A DNA stretch of 64,000 nucleotides from Lojkania enalia (taxonomy: Eukaryota; Ascomycota; Dothideomycetes; Pleosporales). Location: contig ML986776.1 in NCBI GenBank assembly GCA_010094045.1, positions 28,320-92,319 of the forward strand, written 5' to 3'. Shown piece by piece: positions 1 to 11,200 of this stretch. Position 1 is the stretch's first letter; each line of letters opens with the position of its first letter. Both the position numbers and the translations under genes were made by a program. A model generated the notes under the pieces. The model did no database searches, had not been told where the DNA came from, and was given only the letters and a program-made list of their open reading frames with translations.

Positions 1-3000
1 TCGATCCTTCCTTCGTGATTCTATATCAAAGTTCATCCTAGGTAATGTAACTGTGGTGAGAGGCGAATCTTGTCTCAGGGAGGGAGATGAGGAGCTGAAC
101 TGGTTGATTGAAGATGGCCAGCGGGCCATATTTATGTACATGAAAAAGGGGTATATCAGCTGATATCCAGCGTGATATCCGGCGTAATATCGACCGTGAT
201 ATCGTACGTCGATATCTAATACAGCTCGGCAGACGAGCTAAAAATCCCCATGACAGTAACTACGCCGTGTATTAAAATCACTTCCATTTCCTCCCCTAAT
301 CATCGTAGCGCCGGACAATAGTGTTGTTGGCACGATCATGCATGCTCTAGACTGACCTTGGTCGTAAAAACTGACCCTAGATTCTGCAGCTACACATTTG
401 AGTCAGCAGAGATCTACCGAAACTATGTAGCTATCTGCAAATCATGGTACATTCTCTCAAGCTTGAGGAGAAGATTAGATTCGCGATGAGAAAGAGTCAG
501 TTCTACACCATCTAAGGTACCATATGGTAGCTACTGCCGATGAGAAGCTAGAGAATGGCCTTGTAAAGTCGGAAACCCTATGGAATTGATCTGATTTAGG
601 TACCGTGATAAGGTAGATATGTCAAGGTGAAATATCGGACATTGCAGTACAACTATGTGTTCTTGGCATTTATCAATATATTAAGGGTTAAAAGGGAGGA
701 TAAGTGTCACATGTTTCTACTATCCTATTATAGTTGGTCTGTTTTCAGGCCTATATAGTCTCACCATTGCCAGCTTCTAGCGAGGCAGGCCACTTACCCT
801 CCTCAATACATCAATATTTGCCTCAGCAATTGATGCTCCCTGATACGCGACAATAAGATCACCATCCCACAGGCTTCAAATAGAGAAATTCAACCTTAAC
901 ATGGGAAATATTTGTTTAGAGGTAGAACAACGTAAACGGCACGTAGAAAAGCCCTAGAAATATTCTAGATGTTAGCACATGCGACTGTTGAAGGAGGGCA
1001 GCTTTGCGGAAGCAAAAGACGTTAGTCGAACGGAAAACTGCTAGATCCTAAGGGGGTTTATCTGGTTTGCAACCTTGCTAGCGTGTAAATCTTGCCTTGG
1101 TGTTGCAAAAATACAAATTTTATTTAGACCTGGCAGATCGGATGTAGGCATATGGAAGGCCTAGGTGCATGGGAAGAGCGTCTGGTACCTTTGTGTTGTG
1201 AAACGAATCTTTAAAAAGAGGTCGGACCCCGCTTATGAGTTAATTGGAGCCATTTCAGGCTTTCATATTGATGGGGGCGCACCAGTGTGATAACAATGCG
1301 TGTCCAGGACTAGCCCTCTGAAGTCTGCGCTAATATAAGGTTCAAGCACCTCTGCATGAATAGTTAGAGTGCGGGGTAACCTAAGCTGGATTCGAGGCTC
1401 AAATGCCCTGCGGTAGAGAAGAACGACCTCAAATATTTAGAAATTGTGGTACGCTTGGCCGGACTACTGCATCCCGTGAGCTTATCCCTAGTCGGAGCTC
1501 CGGCCGATTGAATTGGGTGTTCCATATATAAGAGAATACAATAAAGCGCATGGTAACTCGCTTGCTACTCAATAGGGTCCTATAGTACTGAGATGTGATA
1601 GTACTTTTTGGATTTTGCTTGAGTAGTACGCTATGTCAAGAACTGCAGTTGGAAATATGGTCGCTATTCACGTTGGTCCGACAGAAACCTAATAGATCCT
1701 TCTATACAGACCGTTCCCAGAACACATTGCCAGTGTGTAATTGCATAGATTATTTTGGCATTGATTTATACGATGTGACCCGTCCTGACAATTTCCAAGA
1801 GTGACTAGGGGTCTAGGTACCACTAAGCACGTAGTGAGCGGTATTATATCATGTATTCAAGGTTAAAATTCAGAGAAAAACTTTTCGTGCGTAGGAATAC
1901 AACGCACAAATAACTAGGCACATTGCCGGCGATCGAGACTTTAGGCCATATCATGACAAAATTGGCGGCACCATCGTATGTCGTACAATAAAATATAGGT
2001 TATTAGAGTCTTCTCCTCCTAAGGTAAATGCAATAATTCGGCAATATCGTCAACTATGCCCTACACAAAGAAGAGATACCAAAATGATGTGATGTAGCTG
2101 CTCGAGTTAGCTAATCGTTGGCTGAGCCGCGCTAGACGATAAGTTGCTTAGCTCACGAAGGGCAATTGTCCACGGTTGAGACTAGCGGCTTAACTCAATA
2201 AGAAGGTAGAACTACGCGGCCCAAAATAAGAGCGTAGGAGCCATGGAATGTTATTGGTAGTATTGCTCTGGTAGGTACTCTTTTCATTGCTAGAAAGTGG
2301 AATTAAAATCTTCAAAGGCCCTGAGTTGACCCATATGAAGCTTTATCATTTGTGTTTAGTATTTGGGCAAAGATATTGACCCCTTCCTGCAGCAACTTTC
2401 ATATCCTGGAGCTTTAAAATGAACTGTTTCGGAGAATATCAGACCTTTGGGACGTGGTCATCAATTAATCCCAATGCAAGGTGAATCTCGCGCATTGTCT
2501 GGTCCAATCCTATAATAATTTCAGACCCTGTAGAAGCTCAATGTGGGGTACGAAATCCTATGCTGAGCCACCAATGTTTCACGATAAGGCTTTTCTTGAG
2601 AGCGACTAGGACCAAGGTGGACCCGTTGAACGGATTGTGAGAATGTTGGTCGGGCCATGGGCCGCTCCGCCAAAGCGGTGTTTCACATTCCAATAGGAGC
2701 ACCGAGATTTCTATATCTAGCATGTGAATCGAGAAAGGAACACTAGCATCATAGAGCTCCATGGAAAGGGTTTGAGATCCGATAAATACTCGTAAGGGCG
2801 GGGGTTCTGCATAGTGTTAGGGAACATTAACCTCAGATTGGCTGGACTGCACGCTGCTCCTCAACCGTCCACGGGTCGTCGATAGATCGCAGTTTCACCA
2901 CCTCATTTGCGCATAGCTACCCGTCCACCCATGCTTTGGGTCGAGGTGCGCGCTTCCTAATATGACCCTATTTTATCGACATAGCAACAAAACCCTGGAC

Positions 3001-3532
3001 GCTTGAAGAGGGACCTTATCTGCAGCTACTTCGGTCATTTCCACCGAATGCGCCAACCCCACACGTTCAACCGGAATTGTACTCCGGACAAGAAGATCAC
3101 ATATCTCCATATAAACTGAGCGAATTGCATTTTCTGAGAAGCTCATGCGCCAATTGATACCCCGGCTTGTGTTCTGAAAGCCATACTTCTGTCGCGTGGC
3201 CAGACGCCCAACGAGGCCAAGACTGCTGTCCCGCGGGCAGTTCGAGGTATGGACATTCTCCCGTTTCTCAACAGGCTATTTATGAGGTACGGTGCTCTGG
3301 CTAGTGCGGGATATACTCCGTTGGTATAGATCCAATGCCTGCTTATTTCATAGCGATGACGAATGTGTGTACGATTCCCATTTATCTCGCAGCCATTTGG
3401 TATGTATAAGAGAATCCTCACAGTTAAGATAGAGCCTATCATACACCCTTCAAATATGACTTTGTTTTCTTAGGAACAATCATATATTTGACCAACCAAT
3501 CATTGCGCACTCCCACCGCCCTTCTGCTGGGC
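1..3532. other. gene-poor, AT-rich stretch
   Basis: I see no convincing gene in these 3.5 kb. The open frames are short (under 100 codons), lack recognisable motifs, and often begin without ATG. The only structure I noticed is a cluster of four GATATC palindromes plus one AATATC between 162 and 216, spaced about 11-13 bp apart, in sequence that could belong to the end of a degraded retroelement. The stretch may be old, RIP-degraded transposon DNA, but I found no intact terminal repeats or coding motif to prove it. Confidence 0.5.
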
Positions 3533-4516
3533 ATGGCAAACACCGGTCCTCCGCCGCGCACTTCTTTGGATCTCAACTTGCCTCTAGGTACCATGAGCAA
3601 TTTCGATGAATTTGACGAGTGGAGCCAATCCGTGCATCCTAAGCAGAAGGGTCTAAATGTAATCACGAACAATCGTGTGCGCTTTTCAGAACGTTGCTCT
3701 CCATCTTCGGAGAATCGATTGACACTCACTCCCTTAATCGAACATCCAATACCTAGAGGTCACGACCAAGCTGGCCCCAATGATATCTATGTAATTACGC
3801 AACCTGTCTTTAAATTCGGGCAACCAGGCGGAAGTGATCCGATGGCGAATTCCGGATGCGGCACACCGTTCCATGCAACGTCTTTCTCATACGCCCTTCC
3901 AACAGCTCCCGGTGGATCCAATCGAAGCGAAACGATACGACAAGACACGAATACAATCTCTCCACTTCAAACGCACTTCGATAAGAACCTCTCGCTCTTC
4001 AGTTCTCATTCGAGCATCTACTCAGATAATGAGCCTCAGTCAGCATTCCCTTTCCCTGCACCCAACGCAAGTAGGCTCTCATCTTCCCGCAAACGCAACA
4101 TTGACAAATATGACGTCGACTCGGACTTAAAACCACCTTCCGATAGAATGCTATCTCCCAACCCGCGGAGAAGGAAGCCCTCACAGCTAGACCCAAACTC
4201 GGCGCGAGCTATCTACCTAGAAAAGAATCGGAAGGCCGCGAGCAAATGCAGGAGTAAACAAAAGAAACAACAGGAGCAACTAGTAGAGACGGCAAGGGTA
4301 GTCGAACGCCAAAACAAGATGTTGAAGGCTGAAGTCGAACTGCTTAGAGGGGACATGAGGGAATTGATGCAATTGGTAGGACAACATAGCCATTGTCCTG
4401 ATGCAAGGCTTCGGAACTACTTGCAACGTGAAGCAGACCGGCTTGGGGCTGGGATTCCAGGTAGCAGCCATGAATATAGTTCCCTAGGAAACGGTACCAC
4501 GTTGCCAGAGAGATAG
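3533..4516 (+). CDS. bZIP transcription factor (ATF/CREB-like)
   Basis: Sequence-specific nuclear DNA-binding protein of 327 residues. The open frame extends a little upstream (to a TTG at 3488), but the first in-frame ATG is at 3533, which I chose. Residues 1-215 are Ser/Pro/Asn-rich and of low complexity, typical of an activation region. The basic region at about 228-247 has the bZIP signature N-x7-R (NRKAASKCR), followed by a leucine-type zipper with heptad positions near 250, 257, 264 and 271. After the zipper comes a conserved-looking tail with a CPD motif and RNYLQRE, common in fungal ATF/CREB-type factors. It is a single exon ending in TAG. Such factors usually act in stress, development or secondary-metabolism control; the actual target genes cannot be read from the sequence. 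An additional 5' exon is possible. Confidence 0.85.
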   Translation: MANTGPPPRTSLDLNLPLGTMSNFDEFDEWSQSVHPKQKGLNVITNNRVRFSERCSPSSENRLTLTPLIEHPIPRGHDQAGPNDIYVITQPVFKFGQPGGSDPMANSGCGTPFHATSFSYALPTAPGGSNRSETIRQDTNTISPLQTHFDKNLSLFSSHSSIYSDNEPQSAFPFPAPNASRLSSSRKRNIDKYDVDSDLKPPSDRMLSPNPRRRKPSQLDPNSARAIYLEKNRKAASKCRSKQKKQQEQLVETARVVERQNKMLKAEVELLRGDMRELMQLVGQHSHCPDARLRNYLQREADRLGAGIPGSSHEYSSLGNGTTLPER

Positions 4517-4811
4517 TAAGACTACTTTGGTTCACATTTTCTCATATTTTTTATCCGACGATCGCCTGCAAAAAATTCTCCGGGGTCTGGAATTCTGAGG
4601 CTAGAAGTTCACGAATGATGAACTCTTTACATATATTGTAATCGATAAGCGCTATTTGACAAAACGTCTATGTGAGTAATTTCTCTGCTAGAATACTTCA
4701 GAAAGATATTCATTATTCTGACAGATGTAAGCTACAGTTGAACCAACATTAATTCCGTCTAAGAATACCATTGTGCACGTTTGAGGCCCTCTGTGCCTAT
4801 CAATTCCTGTC

Positions 4812-5560
4812 CTAGAGACGTTGTTCGATCAAGGCCATCATATCATCAATACCTGTTGGCTTGTTCACCCAATGCCTAATATCATCGTAATACTTTATCT
4901 CGACATATCTGCCCAATACTGTAAGCCCTTCTTCCAAATCTTTCCCGCTACCAATTGGCACTACTTCGTCGTCCTCACAATGTTCAAGCAACACCCGCGT
5001 AAGGAATGCTGTATTCGTCCTCGTTGCGCCACTACGCTCCTAAAGCCCAGGAAGAGTACGTATCTTTGTCGTAGAATTAGCGCTAAATCTACCTATCTAC
5101 CTAACCTTATTGCAGAACAGAAGCTAAATAGACAGACTGATGAACTCAGCTAAACGCAAACTCACACAAAGGAGTTCCAGAATCGCCATCGCGCGACCTT
5201 GGCTGATTCCTGCGAGCAAAATCCGGTCTATAGTTATACCATCGACTTCCGACCCGGTTCGCACAATGTCCATGACAGATTCGACGCTCTCTTTCAGGGC
5301 GTTCTTTTGCATATCCACTCGTTCACTCGGCCGTTGGACTGACGCTATGTCGAATTACTGGCACATCTCCTCCTGTTTCATCTCCGCCCGTCTCATCACT
5401 AGATATGGAAATACCCGTTTTATCGACAGGAAAATAGAAGATAGTTATCCTTGCCGTCTTGGCATTCAAAGAATTCGAAGCAGAATTCGGTAGCATTGCC
5501 AGCTTGTCGATGGAGGAATATTATGGTGTGGGCGTGTGGTATATGTATTTCATTGCGATG
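4812..5560 (-). pseudogene. acyl-protein thioesterase / carboxylesterase relic
   Basis: Remains of an APT1-like serine hydrolase (alpha/beta hydrolase fold, which removes S-acyl groups from proteins), read on the minus strand from about 5560 to 4812. Pieces in order: an N-terminal block HTIIFLH (family: HTVIFLHG) at about 5540; then an FDIAS block near 5350; then the nucleophile elbow GISQG; and finally the acid and base blocks EHCEDDEVVP and RHWVNKP. The blocks lie in different frames. In the FDIAS block the codon that should be Trp (family: QWFDIAS) is TAA at 5355-5357, and further stops and a frameshift separate the N-terminal block. The Gly of the HG oxyanion motif is Arg. The gene is therefore dead. 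The family assignment is firm because five family blocks appear in the correct order. Confidence 0.75.
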
Positions 5561-7474
5561 CCATGGCGGCCTTAGCTATTGTCTTAATAAATTGAGCTGG
5601 TAAAAAGGAAAGATACAACCTTCTATAAGCGTAAATCTGTAAACGGCGTCGGATATTTCTGATATTCCCGTGAACTTGATGCAAGCTACATAAGGAAAGA
5701 GCGATGTAATTTAGCAAATGTATCGTGGTTCTGTGGGGATAAGGGTAGTTGCAAACATGAAGGGCAACAATCTTTATACTTTCGTTGACTCATAGCTAGC
5801 CACTAGAACCTAAAAGCTCATCTACAATTTACGTAGTATTCTGGCTATTGAATTCTCAGTATCTGAAAAGAAGTCAACCAAATAATATAAACTTTTACGA
5901 CATGTCTTTTTGTTCCCAAATATTCACTGAAGAGGGTGTTCGTTTTAAGTGCCCAAGACAATAGTTTTGGAAAGGCCAATCAGTCAACTATACTGTCAGA
6001 AACCAACAAATATACAAGTAGAGATATATGATGCTAAAGGAATAATTAGGAAGATACTCTAAGCAAATTTCTATGCAGCAAAGCAGAACGACAGCGGATA
6101 GCGCTTCTCGGGTTCATGCCTATCATTTCCAAAACTTGGGTCATCATAAAATAGACTAATCATAGCATGGAGCATAGGATTAGTTGATGGGGAAACAATT
6201 GCTTGTCTCTAGGTTCAAGATAGAAGAAGGATAGTATCGTAGGGATATAATTCGAGCAACCTTAGAAAGATGATATACATCATCATGAACATTCTTCAAC
6301 ACACTCCTAAAAGGTGGCGGTTGTCGCTTCTGGGGTAACTAACTGTTAATAAATGGAGCATAGAATTGCCAATTTTGCCTCAATGCATTAGAGTCTCCCT
6401 GAAGAGTCTAGCTATATCAAGCAAATAAAGTATATGTACTAATACTAATGTCCCTCCTTACGTAGCAAGAAGCCCACAGCGCCGAGAAATACGACGGATC
6501 CTTTAACTTAATTTCATTTAAAATCTGCGCATACATCGATATTTACTGAAATTGTATCCAAGTTGTACATTATGCCTCTTTCTAAACGCCTAGGAGACCT
6601 CCCACCGGTATATTACGTTTGTGACATCGCCTCTACGCCCAATTCATACGAAGCCTACTTTCATAGCGTAATACGATTATTTCACACCCACACCACTATT
6701 AACATCTTGCTACTCTCTATACGCATAAGACGATCTTATCTAAGCCTTAGAATCTTACTATAATTCTGGGGAATTATTATCAGCCTTATGCCTGCTATAG
6801 TGCACAAATTTATGCAAGGTTGCCACGCGAGTTAGCACCTCCAATCGAAGCGATCACCAATTCCAGTTAGTGCAACGACCCCACGCGTCTCACAGAATAA
6901 TTACGGTGTAAATTAATTACGTCAATCAAGCAAGCCTAGCTACGGCTGACGATGGCTATACGAAGTCTTGGCGAGCGGGCCGATCTCATCCCTACAACCT
7001 TGCGACCTAACTCGACCTAGGCCATGCCTCCGGCTGACCAACCCAGCTCTCTGAGAACACCTGTAGAATTCCTACCTCACGTGTGTGTGCGTGTGAATTC
7101 TATTATGGTCATGCACCCTATGGGTATGGGCCGTTACAAAGCGCCAGCTATATACATTCTACTTCCTTACGCCTGCTCCATTTCAGAAGCCAACTATGAG
7201 ACCTGCTCGCCCAATGCCTAACTCCATGCTCAACAAAGGAAAGAAAAGGAAAGAAATATACTACCGTGTATAGGACAAGCTATATAGCTAGTCAAGGCCT
7301 CGTATCCGTAGGGCATTTCCGGCGTCGTGCGCCTCTTAATCGGCAGCGCACTGGCCGAGGCGCGTTTATAGATAGCTTATCATTCTACGCCTACGAGGTA
7401 GAAGAGGAGATTCTCAGCTGCCTCCGCTTATCTGCTTCCTCTTCGTCTCTACTTACTTCATCTTATACGTTTAG
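5561..7474. other. AT-rich spacer without recognisable gene
   Basis: About 1.9 kb of AT-rich sequence. Short open frames (for example at 6563-6763 and 7024-7221) have no motif, no conserved-looking composition and no splice-linked neighbours. I see nothing else that I can name. Confidence 0.5.
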
Positions 7475-7937
7475 TTATAGCCGCCCTGTACTTTTTGTAA
7501 ATTCGATCGTCGCCCTGACTACTTCTATATCCGGCTTCCAGTGCGTGCTGAATCGGTCCATCTATGCTCTACCCGCCACCCTCTTGTCTGCTTAAGTACC
7601 CTCCCAGCGCGTATGATAGCTCGCTAAACCGCTGTCCGTGCCTCTGTCGTAGCTTCGCTCTTTGCTGTCTCCACCGTCTACACGAGAAGAGGAAGTGTGC
7701 TATTGACTCTTTGTACCCACACTCGCATGCTGCCGTATCCACAGCCTTGATCTTGTAAAGATACTCGTTAAGGAACGTCTTACCCGTCCGTAGCTGCGTG
7801 ACGATAGCCGCCTCGCTGCTGTTTAGCTGTCGGTATATCTCTGCTGACTTGCCTAGGTGAATTCCCACCTCACAAGGGTAGGGCAGGCGCGGGCTGGCCG
7901 TCCTCCCTGCTAGTGGTGGCGGGCTTTGATACTGCAT
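7475..7937 (-). mobile_element. 3' end of a Tad-like LINE ORF2 (truncated)
   Basis: The minus-strand frame 7937-7569 carries the C-terminal signature of fungal Tad-type non-LTR retrotransposon ORF2: a block around LRTGK, LYKIKAVDTAACECG and then HFLFSCRRW, which is the CxC...H...C zinc-knuckle-like motif after the RNase H domain. The frame hits a stop at 7569, but the family's final block (HWKPDIEVVRATIEF, ending STGRL and TAA at 7475-7477) continues in another frame, so there is a frameshift near 7570. Everything upstream of the knuckle (endonuclease, reverse transcriptase) is missing, as expected for a 5'-truncated LINE insertion. It lies about 300 bp before the NLR gene start and reads toward lower coordinates, away from it. 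Confidence 0.75.
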
Positions 7938-8244
7938 TGCTACAAAACCGTTACGTATAATTTATACCGAAGATTTACTCCCAACAAAGAAGTAACTTGA
8001 TTCGACTAGAGCGTATTGGTACAAGTCATTTGTGCCGATATCAGCCTTCTGTAGTTATCTGTCATTCCTCAAAAAGCGAGTTTGGTAACTCGCGTAGGCT
8101 CTGCCTTGCACTGCCACCCTGGTCGCTTGTCCGCGCCTTGTTACCCCACTCTGTTTCTGCCTTGTGCTGTTCAGCTGTCCCTCGAACTTCAAGGTAGCTC
8201 CGCAACTCCTTCAGTAAAACATGGGTCCTAGTAACATACTCTAA

Positions 8245-11200
8245 ATGGCCGAAGCTCTTGCCGCTATCAGCGTTGTCTCCAACATCGTCCAGCTTGTTGA
8301 TTTCAGTACTAGAGTTATACATCGCATTGAAGAGTTCTACTCCCTCGTAGGAGAAGTTCCGAAGTCTTTTCGTCACGTTAAAGCTGAGCTCCCTCTATTG
8401 AAAACTACGCTTCAGCAGATTAAAGAAGCTATCAAAGCGGACTCCGTGGCGGACGTAACTAGAAAAGCTCTTTTGCCCGTGATAGCAGGATGTCGAGAGC
8501 AAATCGATCAGCTAGACGCTATTCTCGCGAAAACGTTACCCGAAATCAATGACAGCTGGCAGAGAAGGAGTAAGAAGGCGATAGTAAGCCTACACCAGGA
8601 TTCTAAGGTCGAAGGCATTACAAAGATCCTGCGAAACTATGTTGGGGTCTTAACGTTCTACTGCGCTGCTCTATCGTCGTCATTACAGCCTCTTACAGGT
8701 AGGCATATTTTTAACGACTTATACGGACTCTAGACTAAGTATTCGTTTGTAGATGCCAAACTCTCTAAGATCCGCTGGTGGCTATCTGCGCCGGATCCCT
8801 CTGTAAACTACCGAAAAGCGTTTAAGCAACGACAGGCTGATACTGGGCTTTGGTTTCTTGAGAGCGAACAATACACTGGATGGAAGATGGACGCTGTGCC
8901 TCTTTGGCTGTATGGAATCCCGGGGTGCGGCAAGACTGTACTAAGCTCTACTATTCTCCAAAATGTGCTCCAACACTGCCAGGATGATCCTGCGAAGGTA
9001 ACTGCGTATTTCTTCTTCGACTTTAATGATGAGCAGAAGCAGGACCCGGAGATGATGCTGCGCTCGTTGCTGTGCCAGCTCTCACAGCAATCTATTAAGA
9101 TCCCTGCGAGCCTCGACACCCTGTTCTCTTCTTGCGAAAACGGGCAGCGGCAACCGTCAGTTTATGCGCTTCTGGAGGCAGTGCGACAACTGATGCAGGA
9201 GTTTCCGCAGGTCTATGTTGTTCTCGATGCTCTAGATGAATGCGCTCGACGTGCAGAGGTAATGGACATACTTGAAACAATGGCTCAATGGCAGCTTCAG
9301 AATTTACACCTTCTGGTAACGAGCAGAAGAGAACGGGATATCGAGAGCTCCTTAGAAGGGTTTGTAGACGAGCAGAACAGGATCTGTCTTCAGAGCGGAC
9401 AAGTTGACAAAGACATACAACGATACGTCCGACAAAGGCTTATTGACGACAAAAACCTACACAAATGGGAGAAAGACGCTGTTATTAAGCAAGAGATTGA
9501 GACTGCCTTAATGCAAGGAGCTCATGGGATGTATGAATCCTCTTTTGAATCCCAAGCTGTCTAACGCTAATAATCACCAAAGGTTTCGATGGGCCGTATG
9601 TCAGCTTGACACATTAGGAAAGTGTCGCAATAGAGCAATGCTCCGCAAAGCCCTCACTACATTGCCGCAAACATTGGATCAGACATACGACCGCATTCTC
9701 TCTACTATCGGCGAAGAGGATTCCAAGTATGCCATTCGCATTCTACAGTGGCTGACCTGCTCAGCCCGACCACTCTCAGTAAATGAAGTCGCCGAAGTCG
9801 TCGCCATTGACATAGAGCGCGACCCTGCGTTTAACCGCGATGAAATCCTGGAAGACCCTCTAGAAGTGTTGGATATCTGCTCTAGTCTTGTTACCATAAC
9901 TGTAGACGATCGAAACAAGTGGGAAAGGTCAGTGACACGAGTTGTTTCATTAGCACACTACTCAGTTAAGGAGTACCTCCTCTCAGACAGAATCCAGAAA
10001 GGCCGAGCAGCACATTATAGCATGCAAGAAACTGTATGCCACAATGCTATAGCAAAGGGCTGCCTTGGATACCTTCTTCAGTTCCAACAGGCAGAGCTGT
10101 CCGCAGAAGGAGTTCTTGAGGACTTGACGCTCGCACGATACTCGGCTGAGTTCTGGATCAGCCACGCTAAGAAGATAGGTGGGAAAATAGAGGAGATGAG
10201 CCGAGATATAATAAATCTGCTCTCAACGGAAAACTTTGCGTATATTAACTGGATCCGGTTATATAACCTTGACAGACCTTGGGATGAGCCCGATTTTTCA
10301 AAGGTTCTAAAATGGGAACCGGCTCCATTATACTACGCAGCACTCTCAGGCCTAAGTGGGGTGATGAAGCTGCTGCTCGATAAGGGCGACGACCCGAACG
10401 TACAGGGCGGACGGTACGGCAACGCACTCCAGGCGGCTTCATCTGCAGGCCACGGGCAGGCAGTGAAGCTTCTGCTTGACAAGGACGCCGATCTGAACGC
10501 ACAGGGTGGATACTACGGCAACGCACTCCAGGCGGCTTCATATAGAAACCACAAGCAGGTAGTGAAGTTGCTGCTTGACAAGGGAGCCGACCCGAACGCA
10601 CAGGGTGGAGAGTACGGCAACGCACTCCAGGCGGCTTCATCTGGAGGCCACGAGCAGGTAGTGAAGCTGCTACTTGACAAGGGCGCCGACCCAAACGCAC
10701 AAGGTAGACACAATAGCAACGCACTCCAGGCGGCTTCATCTGGAGGCCACGAGCAGGTAGTGAAGCTTCTGCTCGACAAGGGCGCCGACCTGAACGCACA
10801 GGGTGGGTACTACGGCAACGCACTTTATGCGGCTTCATCTGGAGGCCACGAGCAAGTGGTGAAGCTTCTGCTCGACAAGGACGCCGACCCGAACGCACAG
10901 GGTGGACACTATGGCAACGCACTCCAGGCGGCTTCATCCGAAGGCCACGAGCAGGTAGTGAAGCTTCTGCTTGACAAGGGTGTCGACCCGAATGCACAGG
11001 GTGGATACTACGGCAACGCACTTTATGCGGCTTCATCTGGAGGCCACAAACAGGTAGTGAAGCTTCTGCTCGACAAGGACGCCGACTCGAACGCACAGGG
11101 TGGATACTACGGCAATGCACTCCAGGCGGCTTCATCCGAAGGCCACGAGCAGGTAGTGAGGCTTCTGCTTGACAAGGGCGCCGACCCGAACGCACAGGGT

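Noticed and set aside
7266..7595. Plus-strand frame of 109 codons over the LINE 3' end
   Set aside because: It is antisense to the recognisable ORF2 C-terminus on the minus strand.
8062..8376. Minus-strand frame overlapping the NLR start
   Set aside because: It overlaps the SesA-like coding start on the other strand and has no motif.
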